From Pseudocercospora fijiensis CIRAD86 (taxonomy: Eukaryota > Ascomycota > Dothideomycetes > Mycosphaerellales > Mycosphaerellaceae): DNA of 17,086 nt. Shown piece by piece: positions 7,209 through 16,567 of the stretch. The notes under the pieces are model-generated. The model was not told where the DNA came from, ran no database searches, and saw only the letters and a program-made list of their open reading frames with translations. The stretch is taken from positions 6,620,945-6,638,030 of the forward strand of contig NW_006921533.1 of assembly GCF_000340215.1 (NCBI RefSeq). The letters are read 5' to 3'. The first letter of the stretch is position 1. Each line of letters begins with the position of its first letter. The translations under genes were made by a program, and so were the position numbers.

Positions 7209-10200
7209 CTAAGCGGCGCTCTTAATAGCGGCCTTGTAATCTACTAGGTTTAGTTGTTTAATAAAGCGGCCGTGCTTAATCTTGTTAAGCGGCTTAGTAA
7301 AGCTATCGGCTATCTAATTATATATACTAACCTATTAGACGACAATAGTACTATTAGCAATCTTCTCTCGAATATAGTAGACACGAGCATCTATATGCTT
7401 TGTGCGGCTATTAATAGTAGACTTAGTAATAGCGATAGCGGACTGATTGTCCTCGTAGAGCGTAACTAGAAGAATATAGCCCTTATAACTAATTTCCTTT
7501 AACAACCGAGCTAGTGCAATAGCCTCCTTCGCACCAGTTGTTAACTAAATATACTCGGCTTCTATAGACGATAGTGTAACAAGCGTCTAACGGCCGGACT
7601 TATATAATAGAGGTCCGCCGGCAATAGTAAAGTAGAAGCCTCCTATAGAGCGACGAGTAATCGGATTATTAGCCTAGGAAGCGTTATAGTACCTAACAAA
7701 GTTAAGCTCGTTCTTATTCTATGTACCTCGGAAGTATAAGCTACGGCTTAGAGTGCTAACTAGGTACTTAATAAGCCAAAGAAGCGCGGTATAGTGCTCC
7801 TTAGTCGGGTTAGAAATGTATCGTAATAGTAGGCCTACAGTATAGCAAGCATTAGGTCGTATAATTATAGCTAGCTATAGCGCTTTACTAACACCTTCCT
7901 AATACTAAGTCTTAAAGGCAGCGCTAGCAGTATAGCCCTTAGGTGCACGCTAAATCGATATCTTAACGTATCGAGGTGCTATTAGTATAGCAGGAGCTAC
8001 TCGGCCCTATATGCTATACTTCTTACTAAGCCTATTTAAATAGGCATCTTGAACGACGTAAATAGTACGCTAATCGCGGTTACGAATGATCCGCATACTA
8101 AGATAGTAGTGCAGGTCGCCTAGCTCTCGTATACTAAAACGGTCCTTTAGTAACTAAGCTACTACCTCTAGTGCTAATAGAGTGTAGGCGATAATAATTA
8201 TGTCGTCGATATAGATAACAATAATAGAGCCGCTAACAACGTGTTTGAACACACATATATTAGCTATTATTAGCACAAAGTCTAGGCTCTTTAGGTACTT
8301 TCGAAGCTCTTCGTACTACAGCATTAGTAACTGCTTTAGACTATATAGTGCCTTTAGTAACAGACAGACTATATTCTTGCCGCTACGGTCTTTAAAGCTA
8401 TGTAGCTGCTTAACGTAGATCTTATGCTTATTACCGATAAGCGCATTAAGGAAGGCTGTTAGGATGTTATATTGCTTAGCCTCTAGGTCGTAATAAGCAA
8501 TTAGGCTAAACAGTGCTTGTAGCGTAGATAGCTTAGCGACAGCCGCATAGGTTTCATTATAGTCCTATCCTTTAACCTGTATAAAGCTACGGACAACCTA
8601 TCGAGCCTTAAACCGGCTTACCTTGCTATTAGCGTTACGCTTAATAGTAAATACCTATCGGCTACGGACAACCTTGCGACCTCTAGGTACTTCTAGCCGA
8701 GAAACGTATACCTATATATAGTTGTCTATTAATAACTTGTATTTAGCTTTATAGGCCTCCTTCTATTGTAGCTAGTATAGTAACTCCTTTATAGCCTTAA
8801 AGCTCTTTGGAATTAGAATAGCCTCCTCATTCGGGTTCTGCTTAGCAACGTAGCAGGCAGCTATAAAGCCCTTTATATAGGCTATAGGCATATTAGCTAT
8901 ATTGCGGCGCGTAGAGCGCTTAATACTAGCATTAGCCAGATAGCTACGCAATAGTTTACGAGCGCTCTTATTGCTTCGTGTCTTGCGTATAGAACGACTA
9001 CTAGTCTCGGTTAGCCGCTCAAACTTAGGCAACTAACTAGGCTTACCCTTCTTAGCCTATAGATTATATATAGGCTGTTCCTTAGCGGATTAGAAACTAT
9101 CCTTATTACTTAATAGAGGTTAAATAGCCGGCAGGTTATCCTCGAGCGGCAATAGATTAGCGACTTTATTAGCTACCTCCTAAGCTAGTTCTTCTATAGG
9201 CTGTTCTTCTTGCTAAGCCGGAAGCCGCTAGACTATACTAGCAGCCTCGGTAGGCGACGGAGCCTCGTTGCTTATAGAATTAAACAAAGCCGGTATAATA
9301 GACTTAAGGGTAACAAACTCGTTTTCAGACAAGTCGTTAGTGTTAGTATATAGCTTTATGCTATCTAGAAGCAGGAGGTTACCCCCTAACTTAACAAACT
9401 AAACGTCCTTAGAAGCGATAACTTTATATTAATTAGGCAGGTAAATTATATACTTTCTAGAGTCTACAGAGCCCTTAGCATAGCTAACTAGCTTGCTAAC
9501 TAGGCCTCTGCTATCTATCTTCTTTCTACGAGCTATACTGTAATCGTAGGCAACTGTAGTACAGCTATAAGCTCGAAGGTGCTATAGGCGTAGCTGTATT
9601 CGTAACTAATTAAGCTCCTTAGCTACAATAGTGTATAGGCTTCCTCCGTTAGCGGTTAGCGTAATATTAAGGACCTATATAGCGGAGGCAATAGTATATA
9701 GCTATAGAGACTTCGGAAGGTTAGCGTGTAGTATTATCTTTCTCGCAGTCGTATATACGATATAATTGCTAACCTTAGCAAGGCTATTCTAAGTTAAAGA
9801 ATGAGGTATAGTAACTTGTAGTACAATGCCCTCGTCTCGAGCCTAATTTAACAGCTAATTTCCGCCGTATTTACCCCCTCTATCGAGGCGGTAGATTAGG
9901 ATTAAGTAACTAGTCTATATACGGATATATATACGATAATCCTTAATAGCTACTGCAGCCCCTAACTTAAGTAGGCTAGTATACTCGTAACGATAGCCTA
10001 ACTTAGCGTATGTAAATAGCGTAAAGTAGCGTTCCTATAACAGACTAGGGTTAGTAATAGTAACTACATCTATATAGACAATGTAATAGATCGTAGATAG
10101 TCGTACGCGCGGCAGCCGATTGTATTCCTTGTATGATATAGCTATGCGATAGGCAATACAGTTGCGGAAGTCCTTCTTAGTACTAGTAATAACAATCTAG

Positions 10201-11798
10201 CCCTTAGCTTCTATTCGTAATAGCTTGCGGTAATAGATATAGCTATATCGCAGATGCTATTTATCTATCGTACCTGTTAGCACCCCCTTCTTCGACAGAA
10301 GCGCAATAACTTAGCTATCTAGTCCGGAGGTTAGTATATGCAGATAGGGGAGACTATTCTTTCGGTATATCTAAGCAATAGTGACCTCCGAGCTATTAAC
10401 AATAGTAAATAGTACGCGCTTATCGTTCCGATAGAAACAGCCCTTGTCGGCAAGCTTCTTAGTAGATAGGAGGTTAGCTACTAGACCTAGAACATATAGT
10501 ATATTAGACAGCTTTATACTGCTTACACTACGCTTATTAACAACCTTAGTCTAAGCTATACTAACTATCGTAGCGTGCTTCGTATTGCTACTAAACCGGA
10601 TAGGAATGTAACAGCCTTTGTATTTAATAAGCAATAAAGGGTCGTTAACTATATATATACTAGTACCTAAGTCGACAACCTAATTAGTAGTACGAGTGCT
10701 AGCAGTAAGAGCCGTAGAAACTAGGTCGCTTATAGTAACCGTAGCTATAAAGGCGTAATTGTAGCTTAGGTCTAATAACACCCCCGGGGTAGCATTAGCC
10801 GTATACAGCCCCTAAGCACTATTTTAACTACCCTAACTAGACGGCTGCTATTGCTGCTAAGCAGTTAACGTCTATTGTTACTTCTTCTTAGCCTTTTGCT
10901 TCTCGCGACGAAGACGGTCTTCCTCCTTTAGATAAGAATACTTAGTATAGCAGCGGTCGGAAGGGTAAGTGCCTTAATAGTAGGAGCACTTCTCGCGATT
11001 TTGACTATTCTAGTTGTTTCTACTACGGCTACGACTATTGTTGCTGTTTCCGCGGCTACTACGACCGCTACGGTTCGAGTTACCTCGACCGTTATTGTTA
11101 TTACTATTACTACCTTACTATTATAGTTAGCGCTAAAGACTAAAGAAGCTATTATATTAGGCCTAGTTTAATTAAGCTACATTCTTATTAAGCAACGCGC
11201 TAATAATGTTGTTAAGTGTATTATCGTTAATAGTGTATTCGGAGGCGCGCATCTACTTTCGGCGTATCTATACGAAAGCTTCGTAGAATAGAGAGATCTA
11301 TATAATAAATATATAGACAGCCTAGTATTAGCTAATAGCTAATTTAGTATCCTTTAAGGCACTAAGCTTCTTCTTGTACTTATTATAGAACTTCTTAATG
11401 TCCTTGCTATTATACCGAAGGGTAATATATTCCTAGTAGAGTATAAATTTAGTAGACCTACCTTTACTAGTATATTTCTTATATAGGTAAGTCTATACTT
11501 CCTACGATATAGCGAGACTAAGCAACGACTATTAAACCTCGGCGACATAGTTAGTAAAGATCCACGTACGCGCTAATTAATCTTTTGCTTCCTATTTATC
11601 TTATCGGTCTTTAAAATCTAACTAAGTTTTAGAAGATAACTTAATATTAGGCTTTAGGCGGGTCCCCTAGACATAGCGCTATACCTGTATGCCTTTAAGG
11701 GCACCCTTAGCGGCATAAGACTATAATAGATAATTCTCCTTATTCTTTAGCTTAGGGATGTTGCTTATATAAGCGTTAGAGGTTGTAGAGGGAGCTAT
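7209..11798 (-). pseudogene. Copia Gag-Pol polyprotein, single frame of about 1,530 codons, RIP-inactivated
   Basis: All modules share one phase (codon first bases 11798, 10673, 9776, 8213, 7211). Gag: IPKLKNKENYLL near 11750, FILY and EYITLRYNSKDIKKFYNKYK near 11440-11380. Zinc knuckle near 10995-10955 with one Cys and the His read as Tyr. Protease: VVDLGTSIYIVND near 10680-10640 (D-S/T-G altered to DLG). Integrase: EGIVLQVTIPHSLT then NSLAKV near 9825-9770, where the family's catalytic Glu is Lys (9774-9776); HANLPKSL and KYIIYLPN follow. RT: NPNEEAILIPKSFKAIKE near 8835, intact YIDD at 8202-8213, and RELGDLHYYLSMRI. RNase H: SSIEAEY, YEDNQSAIAI (7438-7461), RTKHIDARVYYIRE, and IADSFTKPLNK. 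The start is an inferred ATG now ATA (11796-11798) before GCT CCC. No indel frameshift is evident. Confidence 0.88.
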
Positions 11799-12077
11799 TA
11801 CAGACAGCGACGGCGATAATATAGAAAGAGACTATAGACTTGTCTTAAGAGGCCGCCGACAGGCGCGCCTATATTATATAGCGGACAGCCGACACTGTTA
11901 TTATATAACCGACTCGAGTCGGACTAGTACCTACTAGAATACTCGAAAGGTAGCGAGGGTAGCGGCGACGATAATAGTGTCGGCGCAATTTTTAGTAACG
12001 AGCGCTAGCTACGTAGCAGTCGGAGTAACTATTAGAATACGTATAGAATGCGTTAGAAACGCAGGGGGCTTATAACT
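11799..12077 (-). other. Copia 5' leader between LTR and gag
   Basis: Non-coding, with an inverted repeat and a central palindrome. The primer-binding site should begin at 12077 on the minus strand (AGTTATAAGCCCCC); I cannot assign it to a tRNA. Confidence 0.55.
11888..11984. repeat. Inverted repeat with central 14-bp palindrome in Copia leader
   Basis: Arms GCCGACACTGTTAT (11888-11901) and ATAATAGTGTCGGC (11971-11984) pair with one RIP-type mismatch. Between them lies the perfect palindrome CCGACTCGAGTCGG (11909-11922). As RNA this could form a branched hairpin upstream of gag. Confidence 0.65.
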
Positions 12078-12200
12078 ACTTAATGTAAACTGTAATGTAT
12101 TTAGAAGAGGGCTAATCTATAGGAAGCCTAAAAGATAAAGTGCGCAGTTTTAGCCTTAGGCATTATATACGTAATACTATATACACTACACACTTTAAGT
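12078..12200 (-). repeat. Copia 5' LTR (123 bp)
   Basis: Plus-strand ends ACTTAATG...CTTTAAGT, partner of 6882-7004. Followed at once by AAGAT and the resumed Gypsy-2 frame. Confidence 0.88.
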
Positions 12201-12205
12201 AAGAT
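12201..12205. repeat. Target-site duplication AAGAT, right copy
   Basis: Matches 6877-6881. The GAT of this copy and of the left copy are the same Asp codon of the interrupted RT. Confidence 0.85.
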
Positions 12206-15200
12206 AACCTATAAAAGAGCTTTATCCGCCCTAGTTCCTCCGAAGCAGCCGTACTAGTTATATTTGCCCGGAAACCCGGCGGAGGTCTCCGTTTCTACGT
12301 AGACTACCGGGGCCTTAACGCGTTAACGAAAAAGAACCGCTACCTAATCCCTCTTATAAACGAAACGCTCGAACGCCTTTCGAAGGCTCGCTAGTTTACT
12401 AAGCTCGACGTAATCGCCGCCTTTAACGCGATCTATATTACCGAGGGAGACGAATAGTTAATAGCCTTCCGAACCCGTTATAGCCTTTTTAAATACCTAG
12501 TCTTGCCGTTCGGGCTCTATAACGGACCTAGCACGTTCTAATTATATATTAACGATACGCTTAAAGAATTCCTAGACGCCTTCGTCTCGGCGTATATAGA
12601 CAATATCCTAATTTATAGCAAAACGAAAGCGGAATACTACGAACATATCGAAAAGGTACTTTAGAAACTCGTAGAAGCTAGACTATATATCGATATCGAT
12701 AAGTGCGAATTCTATAAGTAAGAGGTAAAATTCCTCGGCCTTATTGTCTCTTTAGAAGGTATTCGAATAGATCCCGGCAAGATCGAAGCCGTTCTAAACT
12801 AGGGAGTACTACGAAACGTAAAAGAAGTCTAGGGCTTCCTCGGTTTTGCTAACTTCTACCGGAGATTTATACGGAATTTTAGCGGAATCGCCCGTCTACT
12901 TACGGCACTTACGCGGAAAGACGTTAAATTTAAATAGTTACCGGCCTATTAAGAAGCCTTCGACTAGTTATAGTAAAGTTTTACGACCGTACCGATCCTA
13001 TAGTACTTCGACTTCGATAAAGAAACGCGCCTAGAAACCGATACTTCCGACGGTATAACTAGCGCTATTCTCCTTTAACGAACGACCCCGGAAGATGCGT
13101 AGCTACCCGTAGCCTACCTCTCTAAGAAAATGTCCTCCGCGGAATATAATTACGATATCTACGATAAGGAGCTCCTCGCAATCGTTAAGGCTTTCGAAGA
13201 ATAGCGTCTAGAACTCGAAGGTTCTAAGTTACCGATCTAGGTTAGCTCGGATTATAAGAACCTTATCTACTTTCTTAAGAGTAAAATCCTTAGCCGTAGG
13301 TAGGTACGCTAGAGTAAGTTTCTTTCCTAGTTTAACTTCGTTATTTAGTATACGCCCGGCAAAGCAAACTTATAGGCCGACGTACTTATAAGGCGTAATA
13401 GAGACTCGCCTTTAGATCGAGGTCCGTAGCGTAAAGAATAGTCTATCCTTAAGGAGTACAACCTTAGCTAGGAACTATACGAGCTCCTCGGAGACGACTT
13501 TACCGGCCTAGAGCCTCTTATAGTATCCTTTATACTAATAGCCGCTCCCGCCTTTCTCGGAGATAACGATAGCTCGGATAACGAAGATACGAGTTTAGAA
13601 AGCTTAGATAGCGACTAGGAAAGCGAAGAGGAAGTATAGGACCTCCTCGAACCTACCTAGCTCGAATAGTAGCTTACGATAGTATACGCCGAAGACGCTT
13701 TTACTAAAGGTCTAATTTAAGCTTTATAGAACGAGGAGCGGTTATACGAGAATGTTTCTCTCTCGGAGTACGAGCTCTATAGAACTCTACCGCGAGCACC
13801 CCGTATAACATTTAGAAATGCCCTCTACGTCCCGGATTTCGAAGATTTACGCGACTAGATTATACGTTCCGCTTATAACCCTCTCGGAATAGTATATCCC
13901 GGTCGAGCTAAGATATTGTCTTAGCTCCGGAAGTAGTACTACTAGCCTAATCTATACCGAGATATCGACCGATTCGTTAAAAACTACGTAGTATACTATA
14001 GAGCGAAAGTAGATACGCGTAAGCCGTAAGGGCTGCTAAAACCTCTTAAAGTCCCTCTACGACTATAGTAATATATTTTAATAGATTTTATTATAGGCCT
14101 ACCGAAAGGATCCGACTTTAACGGCCTCTAGTTTTAAAATATACTAGTCGTAGTTTGCCGCCTTACGAAACGTAAGAAGGTATTAAATACCCGTAGCTTA
14201 ACCGTAAAGAATACGGCTTAGGTCTTCTACCGGGACGTATAGAAAGATATAGGCCTACCTAAATTAATTATATCTAATCGCGGCCCGAATTTCGTTGCCC
14301 GTTTCTAGAAGCGCCTCTACGAACGATTAAAAATTTAAGCGCGCCTTTTAACGGCTTACTACCCGCAGACCGACGGGTAAACCGAACGGGCTAACGCGCA
14401 GATCGAGCAAATTATTAGGTGCTTCTATAATTACTACTAAAACGACTAGCTAAGATTAACGCCTTCTATTAAATTTGCTATTAACAATTAGGAGTCGGCT
14501 ATAACTTAGACTACGCCGTTCTACGCCTCTACTAGATTTTACCCCCGAACCGGTATAGAACTAATAGAGATCGAACTAGAGCCCCTAGTAAACGATCCGG
14601 AAAGAGACGCCGATACCTTCGCTCTTTAAATAGCCTAGACCTACTAAGAGCTCTAGGATAAGATAAGGTATACCTAAGAAGTATACGAGTACTACGCTAA
14701 TTAGCATAGACGCGCCGCGCTAGATTACTAGGTCGGAGATTACGTCTACCTCGACTTACGATATATTAGAACTAACCGACCTTCGAAAAAGCTCGACTAG
14801 AAAAATCTAGGACCCTTCCGAATTATAAAGAAAGTCGGTATATACGTATACGAACTAGATCTCCTAGAAAATCTTAACATTTACCCGGTTAAATACGTTA
14901 TTAACCTAAGAACCGCCGGAGAAATCGTAGACCCTAAAGACATTCCGCCGATACCGGAAGCTACCGAGGCTACCGATTAGGCCGAAGACGAGCTAGAATC
15001 TGCCTTAGGTATAGTACGGGCGATTATCGGATAGAGCTTTAGTAATACAAATTTCGGAAATCCTAACCCTCCCGGGCCGTAGGGAGAGGTATAATAGGAG
15101 GGGTACTTAGACGAGGATACGACCTAGGAACCTCTACGCTATACTATCTTCGCCTACGAAGCAATCGAGGAATTCCTACGAGACTACACCGACTATACGA

Positions 15201-15318
15201 TAATAGAAGGAGCTATTCCGGAACATTTTCTCCGAGAAGCGTACGAATAGAATTTAGATTAAGGTCTTCGACCCGAACTAGGATAAGAATACTAGTACCT
15301 ATTATATACGGACCTCCT
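12206..15318 (+). pseudogene. Gypsy-2 Pol, 3' part: RT, RNase H, integrase
   Basis: One frame (codon starts 12593, 13040, 14276). [22 protein letters not shown] then [20 protein letters not shown], motif A TKLDVIAAF, LPFGLYNGPSTF, and YIDN at 12593-12604 where Y-x-D-D is expected. RNase H: ETDTSDG (about 13034), [19 protein letters not shown] (usual SDHKNL) and an ADVL-type end near 13380. Integrase: the HHCC zinc site near 13935-13996 has His and both Cys as Tyr; catalytic residues are Asp (14084-14086), Asn in place of Asp (14276-14278, SNRGPNF) and Glu (14384-14386, in TER); the C-terminal LGPFRIIKKVG is the GPF module. Stops sit at expected Trp or Gln codons. The true end is uncertain because several TAG triplets near 15318-15343 could be genuine or RIP-made. 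Confidence 0.9.
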
Positions 15319-15347
15319 TTAGTGTCGTTAGACCCCGCAGTAGTCCG

Positions 15348-15403
15348 GGTTGGTTTGGTTTGGTTTGCTAAGCCGAAATTCTAGTTTAGTTTAGTTTAGT
15401 TTG
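15348..15403 (+). repeat. Pentamer tracts GGTTT and AGTTT near the Gypsy-2 pol end
   Basis: Two runs, (GGTTT) from 15348 and (AGTTT) from 15382, each followed by TTGCTAAG. The second equals the first after TpG to TpA change. Inverted relatives (AACCAAACCGG) occur near 15630-15652. Confidence 0.7.
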
Positions 15404-15871
15404 CTAAGAAACCGGTATACGGACCGGTTTGCCGGCTACGTGCCGGCTACAGACAAAAACCCGACCTAAAACACGCCGGAACACGTCTAAACAGCCTAAA
15501 ACATAGATGCAACCGTGTAGCGTATGCAATATAGGGCCCCCGGACCCGATCCGAGGTCGTCGTATATCGTCGCATGTCGTCGCAGTTTAGTCGGATTTCC
15601 TCGGAAACCGGCTTAGACTAGCGGGGTAAAAAACCAAACCGGAACCAAACCGGAGGGGTACCGCTAAGAAACTAAACTATATACGTTCTATAGTTCGCAA
15701 ACCGAACTACTACGGGGTCTAAGTATCGTAGGAACTCTGCGTAGAACGAGGGAGGGGCTACTATTATAGTAGCTACCTAGAAAGCACCGACAAGTCCTAT
15801 AAGCTAGCCGCTATACTATAAAGTAATATCGGATTTGAGTTGCCTTAGTAGTAGGGGCCCCTAGCGAAGCA
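15404..15871. other. Gypsy-2 3' non-coding region, partly spared by RIP
   Basis: No coding frame is convincing. The segment retains CCA (15630-15650) and is GC-richer than its flanks. Repeated GTCGTCG-like motifs occur at 15556-15582. Confidence 0.4.
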
Positions 15872-15935
15872 GGTCGCCTAGTTAGCCTAGGTCGCCTAGG
15901 TCGCCTAAGTCGCCTAGGTCGCCTAGTTAGCCGCC
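15872..15935. repeat. 9-bp tandem repeat GTCGCCTAG
   Basis: About five to six imperfect units of GTCGCCTAG, with variants GTTAGCCTAG and GTCGCCTAA. Translated on the minus strand it gives Arg/Pro-rich low complexity, which I regard as non-coding. Confidence 0.75.
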
Positions 15936-15942
15936 TATTTAG

Positions 15943-16540
15943 CCGTATAACGTAATATCTTAGGGACTCCCGCGGAGGCCGTATATAGCAGAACAATACG
16001 TTATATATTAATATACGAACGATAGGACTATACTAAACTACGCGTACGTATATACGGACGATAGCAAGCGAGATATATAGAGTCGTAGAACAGATCCGAG
16101 TAGTAGGAAGGAACCGGAAGGTAGGAAAGAGCTAGGAGAAACATATTTACTTAAAAGCGGTTAAACGAGTTCGTATACGCGCGCTACGCAAGTTAGCTAG
16201 GAGACAAAGGCGCTACGAGATAGCGGACAAGCGGGATACGCGCGCGCGCGCTTAGCGCGTAAGGAAGGACCTAAAGGTAGAGGTTTGCTAAGAAGCTAGC
16301 AAGTAGGATATACGTACTTACGCTCGCGCGTCGGACGCGCTAGACGGCCGTAGGGCAGAATACTAAGGAAGGGGCTCTCTCTCTAAGGTACCCTTCTTCC
16401 TTTCTTTATAGTTCGTCTTATATAAATAGTAGCTATATTAATTTAGCACTCCCTTTAGTTTAGTTTAAAGTTTCGTATACATTCTTACTACTTAGCTACT
16501 AACCCTTATACCTATAACGCTAGTAAGGGTATAGTAGACC
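15943..16540 (+). repeat. Possible 3' LTR of Gypsy-2
   Basis: It starts TATAACGTAATATC (a TG start could have become TA) and contains a TATA box TATATAAATA at 16419-16428 about 100 bp before the proposed end. Position after pol fits an LTR. No second copy is in the window because the 5' end of the element is missing, so borders are guesses. Confidence 0.3.
16239..16251. repeat. CG dinucleotide run
   Basis: Six and a half CG units, preserved within a RIP-mutated region; they show that CpG has not been the main target. Confidence 0.7.
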
Positions 16541-16567
16541 GTTAAGGGATAGACTTAGATACTAAAC

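Larger units (their letters stand above)
6882..12200 (-). mobile_element. Ty1/Copia retrotransposon, full length (5319 bp), inserted in Gypsy-2 RT
   Basis: Bounded by two 123-bp direct repeats and AAGAT duplications. On the minus strand the order is 5' LTR (12200-12078), leader, gag, zinc knuckle, protease, integrase, RT, RNase H, polypurine tract, 3' LTR (7004-6882). Integrase ahead of RT marks it as Copia rather than Gypsy. Every module is in one phase. It is intact in structure but inactivated by RIP stops and missense changes. Confidence 0.92.
6127..15318 (+). mobile_element. Gypsy-2: Ty3/Gypsy retrotransposon, 5'-truncated, split by a Copia insertion
   Basis: Two blocks, 6127-6881 and 12206-15318, together encode protease, RT, RNase H and integrase of one Gypsy element, distinct in sequence from Gypsy-1. 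No gag belonging to it is seen: it starts directly upstream of protease at the junction with Gypsy-1. The end given is that of pol; its 3' non-coding part and perhaps an LTR continue to about 16,540. The two blocks are contiguous in frame once the Copia and one copy of AAGAT are removed. Confidence 0.85.

Noticed and set aside
7254..7469. 71-codon plus-strand frame
   Set aside because: Antisense to the Copia RNase H (YEDNQSAI, RTKHID), which is the supported reading.
11354..11548. 64-codon minus-strand frame
   Set aside because: Out of phase with the Copia Gag frame; the neighbouring phase shows capsid-like residues and RIP-type stops.
12846..13034. 62-codon plus-strand frame
   Set aside because: Out-of-phase shadow of the Gypsy-2 RT/RNase H region.
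15348..15403. Telomere-like repeat
   Set aside because: GGTTT/AGTTT pentamers are not the TTAGGG hexamer of filamentous fungi, the tract is very short, and it sits inside a retroelement.
15872..15935. CRISPR-like array
   Set aside because: Units are 9 bp, contiguous and without spacers, in a fungal genome.
15811..15996. Arg/Pro-rich minus-strand frame
   Set aside because: Produced by the 9-bp GTCGCCTAG tandem repeat; no start context or family support.
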